From an uncultured Verrucomicrobiales bacterium (GTDB lineage Bacteria; Verrucomicrobiota; Verrucomicrobiia; Verrucomicrobiales; Akkermansiaceae), in NCBI GenBank assembly GCA_937928545.1, contig CALGJQ010000057.1, positions 1-32,446 on the forward strand: DNA of 32,446 bases. Reading direction: 5' to 3'. Shown piece by piece: positions 22,871 through 30,928 of this stretch. Numbering within the stretch: position 1 is the stretch's first letter; each line of letters begins with the position of its first letter. A program made the position numbers and the translations under genes. The notes beneath the pieces are model-generated. The model made no database searches. It worked only from the letters and a program-made list of their open reading frames with translations, and was not told the origin of the DNA.

Positions 22871-23035
22871 ATGGATCCGCACCTCCTTGTCGGGCTTGTG
22901 AACACGGAATTGCGGAACAACGCGAGTTCGCTAGAAGATCTCTGTAAAACTCACGGACTGGAGGAGGCTGCACTTGTAGCCCGTCTTGCCGAAGCGGACT
23001 ACCATTTTTCGGAGGAAGCGGGACAGTTTCGCTAA
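22871..23035 (+). CDS. DUF4250-like small protein
   Basis: The 54-residue reading begins MDPHLLVGLVNTELRNN, continues SSLEDLCKTHGLEEAAL and ends GQFR, which closely resembles the DUF4250 pattern as I know it (DP-x-L-L-S-x-N-x-LRD ... SL-LC ... GY-Y ... NQF). Function of the family is unknown; a helix-turn-helix-like fold is plausible. An ATG at 22847 would add eight residues. The long open frame to 22433 runs through the divergent rpmE gene and is not credible as a start. No Shine-Dalgarno is visible for either ATG. Confidence 0.6.
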   Translation: MDPHLLVGLVNTELRNNASSLEDLCKTHGLEEAALVARLAEADYHFSEEAGQFR

Positions 23036-23155
23036 TTTGGTAGCGAACAACGGCTCGAGCAGATTTTGGTGGAAATATCCTGAGCTGAGCTGATCGAAAA
23101 GAATGCCCATTTTTCTGCTGGTCGCTCATGGTCGGAAGCGGTTTCATTCCTGCTG

Positions 23156-24148
23156 ATGAAAAAAATTTTGGCACTAACGATCGGATTGGGCGCTTTGGCC
23201 TTTTCTAGTTGCGGGAAGAAGGACGATGAAAAGAAGACTTACGCTTTAGTTCCTCCGAGTGTCAGTAACTTCTGGGAAATTTGCCGCAAAGGCGGAGCGG
23301 ATGCTGCCGAGGAATTGGGCGCTGACTTCGAATTTGTAACCCCTGAGTCGATCACGGATCAGAAAGTGAAAATTGAAGACCTCCTCAGTAAAGGCGTGGA
23401 TGGTATTGCGATGGCACCGGGAGATCCTGCAAATCAAACCGGATTTATCAACGAAGCTGCGGGGAGAGTATCGCTGGTGACTGTCGATACCGATGCTCCT
23501 GATTCAGATCGCAAGGTCTTCATCGGGATTGATAACTACGAGGCAGGTTGGCTTGCGGGAGACTTGGTTAAAGAGGCTGCTCCACAGGGCGGCGAAGTGG
23601 TTATTTTCATCGGAAATATTTCCCAGCTCAACTCCCGTCAACGACGCCAAGGGCTGATTGATAATCTTGTGGATCGTGAAAAAGATCCTTCCCGCTACGA
23701 TGCTCCCGGACAGATTGTGAAGGGCGGGAAGTTCACCGTTCTCGATACCATGTTAGACGGGGTCGATTCTCCGAAAGCCAAGGCGAACGCAGCCGATGCC
23801 ATCACAAAGTATGAAAATCTCGCCGTCATGGTTGGGCTCTTCGACTACAACGCGGGGCAGATTCTTGAAGAGTTAAAGCAGGCCAATAAGGTGGGGAAGA
23901 TTCAGGTGGTTAGTTTCGATGAGCATTCCAACACGCTTGCAGGAATCAAAGATGGCTCGATTTACGGCACAGTGGTGCAAAATCCTTACGAATATGGATA
24001 CCAGGCGATTAAGGTTCTACATGCTCTTAACAATGGGGATAAAAGTATGAACCCAGAGAATGGGATCATTGAAATTCCTGCTCGAATCATCCGGAAGGAT
24101 GGGGTCGAGGAATTTGAAAAAGACCTCAACGCAAAATTAGGAAAGTAG
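23156..24148 (+). CDS. Sugar ABC transporter substrate-binding lipoprotein (CUT2 type)
   Basis: This 330-residue lipoprotein has a lipobox LAFSSC with Cys19, then a Peripla_BP_4-type fold: TYALVPPSVSNFWEICRKGG, KIEDLLSKGVDGIAMAPGDP and VVSFDEHSNTLAGIKDGS (a hinge-strand pattern of ribose/galactose-type binding proteins). It captures a monosaccharide (identity unknown) and hands it to the permease. The ATPase gene begins 2 nt after the stop and the permease follows, so the three form one operon. Residues 1-18 are the export signal. No dedicated regulator or sugar kinase is nearby. Confidence 0.9.
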   Translation: MKKILALTIGLGALAFSSCGKKDDEKKTYALVPPSVSNFWEICRKGGADAAEELGADFEFVTPESITDQKVKIEDLLSKGVDGIAMAPGDPANQTGFINEAAGRVSLVTVDTDAPDSDRKVFIGIDNYEAGWLAGDLVKEAAPQGGEVVIFIGNISQLNSRQRRQGLIDNLVDREKDPSRYDAPGQIVKGGKFTVLDTMLDGVDSPKAKANAADAITKYENLAVMVGLFDYNAGQILEELKQANKVGKIQVVSFDEHSNTLAGIKDGSIYGTVVQNPYEYGYQAIKVLHALNNGDKSMNPENGIIEIPARIIRKDGVEEFEKDLNAKLGK

Positions 24149-24149
24149 A

Positions 24150-25619
24150 ATGCTCGTTGCTCAAGGAGTTACGAAGCGTTTCCCCGGAGTGGTAGCGCTC
24201 CAGGGCGTGGATCTCCACGTTGCGGCTGGGGAAGTCGTTGCTCTCATTGGCGAGAACGGGGCGGGGAAGAGTACCCTGATGAAGATCCTCTCTGGGGTGC
24301 AAAAGCCCGATGAAGGGAATGTCTCGATGGAGGGCCAAACGCTCACGGGCGCTTCGGTGGCTGAGGCTCAAGCGGCCGGAATCGCTTTGATTCATCAGGA
24401 ACTCAATCTCGCTGATAACCTGAGCGTGGGAGCGAATCTCTTTCTAGGCCGCGAGCCGCAGAGATTTGGCTGGATCGAACGAAAGACGATTCATCGTGAA
24501 TCAGCGAAGTATCTTGCCAAAGTCGGTTTGGACGTTGATCCCGAGTTCCTCCTATCAGGACTGAGTTTGGGGAAGCAGCAGCTCGTTGAGATTGCCAAAG
24601 CCCTCTCGACGCAAGCGAAGGTCATCATCATGGATGAGCCCACCTCAAGTCTTTCGCAAGGAGAGGTCGAGACTCTCTTTGGCGTCATTCGTGATCTCAA
24701 AAAGGAGGGCGTAAGCGTCATTTATATCTCTCATCGTCTTGCCGAGGTTCAGGAGCTGAGTGATCGTGTCGTGGTCTTTCGTGATGGTGAAAATGTCGGT
24801 GAATTAGGACCTGAGGAAATGACTCATGATGCCATGGTGCGTCTCATGGTAGGGCGTGATGTCTCGCAACTTTACCAAAGAACCTCCCATGCCCTAGGCG
24901 AAGTCGCGCTTACTGTTTCGGGGCTGCGAACTCAGGTTCATCCAGATAAGGAAATCAATCTCGAAGTGCGTGCCGGAGAGGTGGTCGGCATTTCAGGATT
25001 GGTAGGATCGGGGCGAAGTGAAGTCCTCGAAGCAATTTTTGGAATGACCCCTGCCGTAGCTGGTACGGTGCAATCCGTACTTCCGAAGTCACCACGTGAG
25101 GCAATGGCGATGGGCTTGGCTTTTGTTCCCGAGGATCGGAAAGCCAAGGGCTTGATTCTAGATCTCAGTGTCGAAGAGAACACGAGCCTCGCCAGTTTGA
25201 AGCAGGAAGCGAACGGCCCTTTCCTGAATCATGGTCACGAGGTCGCTCTTTGTGAGAAGATGACCACGGCACTAGCGATCAAAACTCCGGGCCCTTGGCA
25301 AAAGGCTCGTTTTCTTTCTGGAGGAAATCAGCAAAAGATCGTGCTCGCGAAGTGGCTGGCTCTTTCTCCCAGCGTTCTTCTGCTTGATGAACCAACTCGC
25401 GGAGTTGATATCGGATCAAAGGAGGAAATTTACCAACTGATGGAAAAATTCGCTCGAGAGGGCATGGCCGTCCTCTTTGTTTCCAGCGAACTCGATGAAA
25501 TTATGGGGATGGCCGACCGCGTCCTTGTGATGCGCGAAGGACGACTCGCGGGAGAACTGGATCGTGCCGATTTTTCAGAAGAAGCCATCATGACTCTCGC
25601 GACCCAATCTCAATCTTAA
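24150..25619 (+). CDS. Sugar ABC transporter ATP-binding protein, RbsA/MglA-type
   Basis: This 489-residue protein has two fused ATPase domains. The first has Walker A GENGAGKST (34-42), signature LSLGKQQ (138-144) and Walker B VIIMDEP (158-164). The second has a degenerate Walker A GLVGSGRSE (283-291), signature LSGGNQQ (389-395) and LLLDEPTRGVD (410-420), exactly the asymmetry of RbsA/MglA/XylG. A good Shine-Dalgarno AGGAAAG precedes the ATG. The start lies 1 nt after the stop of the binding protein gene and the permease begins 1 nt after its own stop, so translation is probably coupled along the operon. Confidence 0.95.
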   Translation: MLVAQGVTKRFPGVVALQGVDLHVAAGEVVALIGENGAGKSTLMKILSGVQKPDEGNVSMEGQTLTGASVAEAQAAGIALIHQELNLADNLSVGANLFLGREPQRFGWIERKTIHRESAKYLAKVGLDVDPEFLLSGLSLGKQQLVEIAKALSTQAKVIIMDEPTSSLSQGEVETLFGVIRDLKKEGVSVIYISHRLAEVQELSDRVVVFRDGENVGELGPEEMTHDAMVRLMVGRDVSQLYQRTSHALGEVALTVSGLRTQVHPDKEINLEVRAGEVVGISGLVGSGRSEVLEAIFGMTPAVAGTVQSVLPKSPREAMAMGLAFVPEDRKAKGLILDLSVEENTSLASLKQEANGPFLNHGHEVALCEKMTTALAIKTPGPWQKARFLSGGNQQKIVLAKWLALSPSVLLLDEPTRGVDIGSKEEIYQLMEKFAREGMAVLFVSSELDEIMGMADRVLVMREGRLAGELDRADFSEEAIMTLATQSQS

Positions 25620-25620
25620 G

Positions 25621-26574
25621 ATGAAAAAAATTCTCGGCATCCTGATCACGCTGATCGTCCTCTACATTCTCACGACCATCATCGGGGATAACTTTTTGAG
25701 TCCCTATAATCAGGAGCAACTTCTGAAGCGAACCGCCTTGTATGGTCTTCTTGCGATTGGGGTGTCCTTTGTGATCATCACGGGTGGGATTGATCTCTCG
25801 ATAGGTTCGGTGGTCTGTCTCGTGGGCTGTGGCGTTCCGTGGTTAGTGACGCAGCATCAATGGTCGCCCACGATGGCGGTGATGATGGCCTTTGTCATTG
25901 CGGTTGCGATTGGTCTTTGGCACGGATTTTTGATCACTAAGGTGAAGCTCCAGCCCTTTGTTGTGACGCTTTGCGGCCTCCTCATGTATCGTGGTGCCAC
26001 GCGGGGATTCGCGGAGGATAAGACACAGGGCTTTGGCACTGGTTATAGCGAGCTCCGCGAGCTCGCGACGGGGAAGTTACAAATCACCGAGCAATTTGGG
26101 ATCCCGATGCCCTTTCTTTTGCTCATTGGTGTTGGTGTCCTCGCTTGGATTCTTCTCAATAAAACGATCTGGGGACGTTATCTTTTTGCGCTCGGAAACA
26201 ATGAAGAAGCGGCGCGTCTTAGTGGAATTAACACAGACCGCATGGTGACCCTTTCCTACGTCATCAGCTCAGTTCTTGCCGCATTGGGTGGTCTCCTTTT
26301 CATCCTAGATGGGAATTCCGCCCAGCCGAGTGACTTTGGAAATTTCTACGAACTCTATGCCATTGCAGCGGCCGTCCTAGGTGGTTGTAGCTTGCGCGGA
26401 GGAAGTGGAACAGTCGTCGGTGTCATCATTGGAGCTGCTGTGATGCAGGTCTTGAAAAACATGATTAACTTGGCCGACTGGCTAAAGTCCCACATGGAAT
26501 TCCTCATTGTTGGAGGAGTTCTCCTCGTCGCCGTGGTTGCAGACGAGCTGGTGAAGCGGCGGGTGAAGAAGTGA
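25621..26574 (+). CDS. Sugar ABC transporter permease, RbsC-type
   Basis: This 317-residue integral membrane protein has about eight to ten helices and the CUT2 permease patterns VIITGGIDLSIGSVVCLVG (about 58-76), NKTIWGRYLFALGNNEEAAR (about 180-199, including the EAA-like coupling loop with LSGIN following) and VLGGCSLRGGSGTVVGVIIG. It forms the transmembrane channel with the upstream ATPase. The final lysine-rich stretch is cytoplasmic. It ends 2 nt before the converging small lipoprotein gene. Confidence 0.93.
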   Translation: MKKILGILITLIVLYILTTIIGDNFLSPYNQEQLLKRTALYGLLAIGVSFVIITGGIDLSIGSVVCLVGCGVPWLVTQHQWSPTMAVMMAFVIAVAIGLWHGFLITKVKLQPFVVTLCGLLMYRGATRGFAEDKTQGFGTGYSELRELATGKLQITEQFGIPMPFLLLIGVGVLAWILLNKTIWGRYLFALGNNEEAARLSGINTDRMVTLSYVISSVLAALGGLLFILDGNSAQPSDFGNFYELYAIAAAVLGGCSLRGGSGTVVGVIIGAAVMQVLKNMINLADWLKSHMEFLIVGGVLLVAVVADELVKRRVKK

Positions 26575-26576
26575 AA

Positions 26577-26867
26577 TTACTTCCTCTTCAAGACCACCGT
26601 GATGGGCTTGGGGAGATTGTAATTCACGGGAGCTGGAGTCACGTAACCCTTCTTCGAGACTAAGAGGTTCTCGATGGTGGGGAGGTCTTGGTGAATGTGG
26701 GCCGAGCCTTTTTTGTCAGTGGCAACGGGAGGATAGTTAAAGCTCCGTGTCAAAGGGCGGATCTGAGCATCAACAATCGGGTTCCCTGCTTCGTCGACGA
26801 CGAAGACATTGGGTGAACAAGAAACACTGACGATTGAGAAGAGGCAGAGAGCGATTTTCTTGAACAT
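26577..26867 (-). CDS. Small lipoprotein with carboxypeptidase-regulatory-like domain
   Basis: This 96-residue protein has a lipobox (SVSC, Cys at about 17) and a short beta-sandwich sequence (NVFVVDEAGNPIVDAQIRPL, then VSKKGYVTP) like the CarboxypepD_reg/Big type folds. It lies 12 nt downstream of nuoF, so it is probably the last gene of the nuoDEF operon, taking the place where nuoG often sits. Function is unknown. The ATG is preceded by the pyrimidine stretch CCTCTCCC. Confidence 0.65.
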   Translation of the reverse strand: MFKKIALCLFSIVSVSCSPNVFVVDEAGNPIVDAQIRPLTRSFNYPPVATDKKGSAHIHQDLPTIENLLVSKKGYVTPAPVNYNLPKPITVVLKRK

Positions 26868-26879
26868 GGGAGAGGATTT

Positions 26880-28280
26880 CTAGAGAGACGAGGAGAGGAA
26901 TTTTTCCTGCTCCAGACGTTCGGCTGATTTGAAGTTGTTGTCTTCGGATGTTTCGCCAACGAGTTCCTCGCGGAATTTGTCGACCATCGCTTCGACAGGC
27001 CAGGCGCTCGCTTCACCGAAGGCACAGACGGTTTTACCATCGATTTGGTAGGCGATCTCTTCGAGCGTTTTGACATCCTCGGGAGTGGCTTTGCCTTCCT
27101 CGATTCGGTCAGAGACTTTCTTCATCCAGGTGGATCCCTCACGACACGGCGTGCATTGTCCACAGGATTCGTGAGCGTAGAAATGGGTGATGTTGTTGAG
27201 GACCCAAGACATGCGGCGTGAGTCATCCATCACGATGACGCCACCGGAGCCAGCCATCGAGCCAGCGGCGGCGAGGGTATCGAAGTCGAGCGGAAGGTCC
27301 CAGAAGGCCAAGTCCTTGGCGTCGTCGCCTTTTCCGATTTTGAAAGATTCTTCGCAGCGGAGGACTTTGGAGGAAGATCCACCAGGAATGACCGCTTTGA
27401 ATTCGCGACCGTCTTTTGGTCCGCCGCACATGTCATAAAGGAGTTCACGGAAGGTGACCTTGCCCACTTGGACTTCAAAGTAGCCGGGATTTTTGACATC
27501 GCCCGAAACACAGAGAATGCGGGTTCCGGAGTTACGCGGGGTGCCAAGCTTGACGTATTCTTCGCCCCCCATGCGGAGGATGTGGACGACGTGGCAGAGG
27601 GACTCGACGTTGTTTACGATGGTTGGAGCCATGTAGAGCCCCATTGCCGCAGGGAAATAAGGTGGCTTAATACGCGGGTAGGGACGCTTGCCTTCGAGCG
27701 ACTCGATGAGACCGGTTTCCTCACCACAAATGTAAGCGGCAGCTCCACGGTGGACGTAGATTTCGAGGTCGAAGCCGGAGCCAAGGATGTTTTGTCCTAG
27801 AAAGCCTTTTTCGCGAGCTTCGGCGATCGCTTTTTCAAGGGTGATCGCGGCTTCAGGGAATTCTTCGCGAATGTAGATGTAAGCGGTGTGAGCTCCAACG
27901 GCGAAGGATGAAATGATCATTCCTTCGATGAGTTGATGCGGGTCTTGGTGACAAATGTAGCGGTCTTTAAAAGTGCCCGGCTCGGATTCGTCCGCGTTGC
28001 AGATGAGGTAGACCGGCTTGGTGTTATTGGGCGGGATGAAGCCCCATTTAATACCAGTAGGGAAGCCCGCGCCACCACGACCACGGAGGCCGGAGGTTTT
28101 CACTTCTTCCGTGATTGCTTTGGGCTCCATTCCGAGTCCCTTTTTAAGCATCTCGTATCCACCATCATTAATGTAGGTGTCAATCGAAGTGTCCCAGCCT
28201 TGGCGATCAACATTCTTGAAGATCAGACGGTGCTCGTTCGCGTGGGGTTCTTTGCCGGAAAGGTAAGTGATGTCAGACAT
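26880..28280 (-). CDS. nuoF: NADH dehydrogenase (complex I) subunit F
   Basis: From ATG 28280 the protein has 466 residues, normal for NuoF. Residues 64-79 (GLRGRGGAGFPTGIKW) bind FMN, ADESEPGTFKDR (96-107) lies in the NADH site, and CGQCTPC (373-379) plus C419 form the N3 [4Fe-4S] site. This flavoprotein subunit receives hydride from NADH at the tip of the peripheral arm. A longer frame to 28352 reaches into nuoE and is not supported. nuoE ends 7 nt upstream. nuoG, which usually follows, is absent from the window. Confidence 0.96.
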   Translation of the reverse strand: MSDITYLSGKEPHANEHRLIFKNVDRQGWDTSIDTYINDGGYEMLKKGLGMEPKAITEEVKTSGLRGRGGAGFPTGIKWGFIPPNNTKPVYLICNADESEPGTFKDRYICHQDPHQLIEGMIISSFAVGAHTAYIYIREEFPEAAITLEKAIAEAREKGFLGQNILGSGFDLEIYVHRGAAAYICGEETGLIESLEGKRPYPRIKPPYFPAAMGLYMAPTIVNNVESLCHVVHILRMGGEEYVKLGTPRNSGTRILCVSGDVKNPGYFEVQVGKVTFRELLYDMCGGPKDGREFKAVIPGGSSSKVLRCEESFKIGKGDDAKDLAFWDLPLDFDTLAAAGSMAGSGGVIVMDDSRRMSWVLNNITHFYAHESCGQCTPCREGSTWMKKVSDRIEEGKATPEDVKTLEEIAYQIDGKTVCAFGEASAWPVEAMVDKFREELVGETSEDNNFKSAERLEQEKFLSSSL

Positions 28281-28287
28281 GGTTTGT

Positions 28288-29058
28288 TTAACCGTTGTAT
28301 TGCGCGATGAGATCTTGGACCTTGTCAGCAGCGACTCCTTCGTGGAAGTCATCGTTGACGAGGCAAACCGGTGCCGTTCCGCAGGAAGCGAGGCATTCGG
28401 CGTATTCTACGGAGTATCTACCGCAGGGAGAAACTGAGATGGGGTCCTTGTGACCATCGGCGGAACTGCGATCAATTCCGGTGGCTTCGCAAAGCTTGGC
28501 CATGAGCTCGTAGGAGCCTCCCATGGCGCAAGAAAGAGTGCGGCAGACGCGGAAGTGGAGCTTTCCGGGAGCCTTTTGGCGGAAACCTGGGTAGAAGGTG
28601 ACGACTTCGACGACTTTGATCGGAGCAATGTCGAGTTTCTTGGCCACCCAGTCGATAGACTCGGGGCTAATGAAGCCGAAGCGATGCTGGACCTCGTGGA
28701 GAAGGGGAAGAACGGCGGAGCGTTTTTGATCGGCTGGGTATTGCGCGATGCGGTTGTTGGCTTTCTCTTCGAGATCGGCCGAGATGGCGAAGGGCTCGAA
28801 GTTTTCGGTGCCGGGAGTCTCAGGAGAGTGAACATTTTGCTCAAGAACGCTGGGCTCTGGAGTGAGGTAATGAACGTGCTCAAGGTTGATCTTCCGAGCT
28901 TTGGGAATCTCGCCTTCAGATTCATAGACGAGATTGTCTCGGTCAATCTTGGCTGGTTTAGGAACCTCAATATTGCCTGAAGGAGAATGAGGGCGGATAT
29001 AACTCAGCTGCGATCGATTGATCGAGCGAGGGCTGGGGACTACAATTCGGGTGCTCAC
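28288..29058 (-). CDS. nuoE: NADH dehydrogenase (complex I) subunit E with extra N-terminal repeats
   Basis: The last 165 residues are a normal NuoE: the helical SADLEEKANNRIAQYPADQK region, RSAVLPLLHEVQHRFGFI, and four [2Fe-2S] (N1a) cysteines in CRTLSC and CLASC. Ahead of them lies a region of about 90 residues absent from typical NuoE. It contains three diverged 16-residue repeats (nucleotides 28999-29046, 28924-28971 and 28867-28914). The start is uncertain: no in-frame ATG exists, so I take GTG 29058, 35 nt after nuoD; GTG 29106, overlapping nuoD by 13 nt, is possible. Repeat 1 starts four codons after GTG 29058, so both starts keep it. The role of the extension is unknown. Confidence 0.85.
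   Translation of the reverse strand: MSTRIVVPSPRSINRSQLSYIRPHSPSGNIEVPKPAKIDRDNLVYESEGEIPKARKINLEHVHYLTPEPSVLEQNVHSPETPGTENFEPFAISADLEEKANNRIAQYPADQKRSAVLPLLHEVQHRFGFISPESIDWVAKKLDIAPIKVVEVVTFYPGFRQKAPGKLHFRVCRTLSCAMGGSYELMAKLCEATGIDRSSADGHKDPISVSPCGRYSVEYAECLASCGTAPVCLVNDDFHEGVAADKVQDLIAQYNG
28867..29046 (-). repeat. Threefold 16-residue repeat in NuoE N-terminal extension
   Basis: Three copies align as IVVPSPRSINRSQLSY, IEVPKPAKIDRDNLVY and GEIPKARKINLEHVHY, giving a pattern of [VI]-P-x-[PA]-x-[SK]-I-[ND]-x4-[LV]-x-Y. The nucleotide sequences differ at many third codon positions, so conservation is at the protein level, which shows the region is translated and under selection. Confidence 0.75.
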
Positions 29059-29093
29059 CTTGAGTGAAGGGTTTAGAGTGAATAGAGAAAAGA

Positions 29094-30350
29094 TTAGCGG
29101 TCGCACTCACCCATAACGAAGTCGAGTGAGCCTAGGATAGCGGGAATGTCAGAGACCATGTGGCCCTTGAGAAGATCGGCGCAGATGCCGAGGTTCACGA
29201 AGGATGGGGCCCGGATTTTGAGACGGTAGGGAACTCCACCGCCTTTGGAATGGATGTAGAAGCCGAGTTCGCCCTTGGGGTTTTCGGCAGCAAAGTAAAC
29301 TTCACCTTCAGGAGCATCGATACCTTGCGTGGCGACGATGAAGTGGTGAATGAGTTCCTCCATCGACATCATGACGCGCTCCTTATCAGGAAGGCTGGAC
29401 TTGGGATCGACGACATTGATGGGACCATCTGGGAAGTCAGCGAGGACTTGGCGGATGATCTTGATAGACTGGCGAATTTCCTCCATGCGGACGAGGTAGC
29501 GATCGTAGCAATCGCCATTTTCACCGACGGGGATATCGAAGTCGTATTTCTCGTAGCCGAGGTAAGGGCTGTCCTTGCGAAGGTCACGAGCCACTCCACA
29601 AGCGCGGAGGTTTGGCCCGGTCATGCCGTAGCTGATGGCGTCTTCTTTGCTGATGACTCCGACGTCGCACATGCGCTCGAGGTAGATCTTGTTCTTATTC
29701 AGGAGCCCCGCGATCTCATCGACGGTATTTTCGCACTCGTCGAGGAAGTTAAGAATGTCCTTATCGAGCCCTTCAGGAATGTCGCGAATCTGTCCTCCAA
29801 CGCGAGTGTAGGAGGTGGTGAAACGTGCTCCCGTGAGCTGCTCGCAGAAATTGTAGATCTTTTCGCGCTCGGCGAAGGTGTAGAGGAAAACGGTCATCGC
29901 TCCCACGTCCATCGCGCAAACGCCGACTCCCAGCATGTGTGAGGAGATGCGGGCAAGTTCGCAGCAAAGAACGCGCAGGGCTTGTCCACGGGGAGGAAGC
30001 TCCCAGTCCATGAGTTTTTCGACCGCACAGGCGTAAGCGACATTGTTGGCAAGAGGGGCGAGGTAGTCCAATCGGTCCGTGTAAGGGACGAATTGGTTGT
30101 AGTGCATGTTCTCGGCGATTTTCTCGTCGCCGCGATGCAAGTAACCAATGTGAGGTTCCGCCTTCTCGATGATTTCGCCATCGAGCTCCAAAACCAAGCG
30201 CAAGACACCGTGGGTCGCGGGGTGGGATGGTCCCATGTTTAGGATCATCTTTTCACCGAGGACGTCATCGGTCTCAGCTTGGTAATCATTTGCGGCTTTT
30301 GCTGCCACAGCGGCAGCATCCGGAGCCTCGTAAGTAGTGGTCTCGCTCAT
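29094..30350 (-). CDS. nuoD: NADH dehydrogenase (complex I) subunit D (49 kDa)
   Basis: This 418-residue protein is a full-length NuoD. Marks are MILNMGPSHPATHGVLRLVL (about 35-54), HIGYLHRGDEKIAE, RLDYLAPLANNVAYACAVEK, VGGQIRDIPEGL and the C-terminal PAILGSLDFVMGECDR that contributes to the quinone site. About 30 extra alanine-rich residues precede the core. With the B subunit it forms the quinone-reduction cavity. It is the first gene of a D-E-F run, with nuoABC absent upstream. A perfect Rex-type palindrome lies about 50 nt before the ATG. Confidence 0.96.
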   Translation of the reverse strand: MSETTTYEAPDAAAVAAKAANDYQAETDDVLGEKMILNMGPSHPATHGVLRLVLELDGEIIEKAEPHIGYLHRGDEKIAENMHYNQFVPYTDRLDYLAPLANNVAYACAVEKLMDWELPPRGQALRVLCCELARISSHMLGVGVCAMDVGAMTVFLYTFAEREKIYNFCEQLTGARFTTSYTRVGGQIRDIPEGLDKDILNFLDECENTVDEIAGLLNKNKIYLERMCDVGVISKEDAISYGMTGPNLRACGVARDLRKDSPYLGYEKYDFDIPVGENGDCYDRYLVRMEEIRQSIKIIRQVLADFPDGPINVVDPKSSLPDKERVMMSMEELIHHFIVATQGIDAPEGEVYFAAENPKGELGFYIHSKGGGVPYRLKIRAPSFVNLGICADLLKGHMVSDIPAILGSLDFVMGECDR

Positions 30351-30394
30351 GTTAAGACAGGGCCATGAAACCCTCGTTCCACGGGGGTCGCAAG

Positions 30395-30420
30395 GACTTT
30401 GTGAAATATTTCACAAAGTC
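30395..30420. promoter_or_regulatory. Perfect 26-bp palindrome: candidate Rex operator before nuoDEF
   Basis: A 26-bp perfect palindrome has at its core TTGTGAAATATTTCACAA (30399-30416), which equals the published Rex consensus TTGTGAA-N4-TTCACAA. Rex is an NADH/NAD+-sensing repressor that controls respiratory and fermentative genes in several phyla. The site is centred about 57 nt before the nuoD ATG. It also contains TGTGA-N6-TCACA, the CRP form, but the longer TTGTGAA arms favour Rex. Lack of a T run excludes a terminator. Confidence 0.75.
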
Positions 30421-30424
30421 TGGA

Positions 30425-30928
30425 TCAGTATCGCTTCGGAACGAGGCTGACGCGGGAGGGATCATACTTGTCAGCAGGAGAGAAAAGCCATCCGGGACTG
30501 GTTGAAACGAGCTCGTAGTTGCTAAGGAGGAACTCGGGAAGAATCTGGTTACTATTGGGCTCGTAGAGCTTGCGTCCGGTGTAGCGACCGTAGATTTTAT
30601 ACTCGTAGTTCTGGTCGAAACCGTAGTTTTTGCTGCCACCGGCCTCCGGAAGGCGATCGGGATTTCTTTTTTGGGCTTCGTTGAAAATGACAAGCTTGGC
30701 GGTGTTGGCTGACTGCCCTGGCTTTCTCAAATATCCCCAAAAGCGGGTTTTTTTGACGAAGTAGCGTCGACCGTAGTAGAAATCGCCCCGTGGCTCGGCT
30801 GCGATCTGCGCTTTCCGGACTGCGACTGGTGGGTTGGCTCCTAGATTTCCTGAGCCTCCGCCAGAAACGCTATCGGAACACGAAGGCAAGAAGATGGCGA
30901 TCAGAGCTAAAACGAAAAGTGCGCGCAT
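30425..30928 (-). CDS. Lipoprotein, unknown function
   Basis: From ATG 30928 the protein has 167 residues with a lipobox (FLPSC, Cys about 17) after a short hydrophobic signal. The rest has a low-complexity Ser/Gly linker, then an aromatic-rich region (GDFYYGRRYFVKKTRFWGYL, then YEYKIYGRYTGRKLYEPNSN). I recognise no family. It has one of the few strong Shine-Dalgarno sequences here, AGGAGG 11 nt before ATG, which chooses this start over a longer frame to 30982. It lies upstream of nuoD in the same direction, ending 5 bp from the Rex palindrome. Confidence 0.7.
   Translation of the reverse strand: MRALFVLALIAIFLPSCSDSVSGGGSGNLGANPPVAVRKAQIAAEPRGDFYYGRRYFVKKTRFWGYLRKPGQSANTAKLVIFNEAQKRNPDRLPEAGGSKNYGFDQNYEYKIYGRYTGRKLYEPNSNQILPEFLLSNYELVSTSPGWLFSPADKYDPSRVSLVPKRY

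Noticed and set aside
23136..23150. LacI-type operator before the ABC transporter (GGAAGCGGTTTCAT)
   Set aside because: The half-sites are not symmetric around a central CG, and no LacI-family gene is nearby.
30400..30415. CRP-type site TGTGA-N6-TCACA before nuoD
   Set aside because: The same palindrome fits the longer Rex consensus TTGTGAA-N4-TTCACAA completely, so Rex is the more specific reading; CRP is kept only as an alternative.
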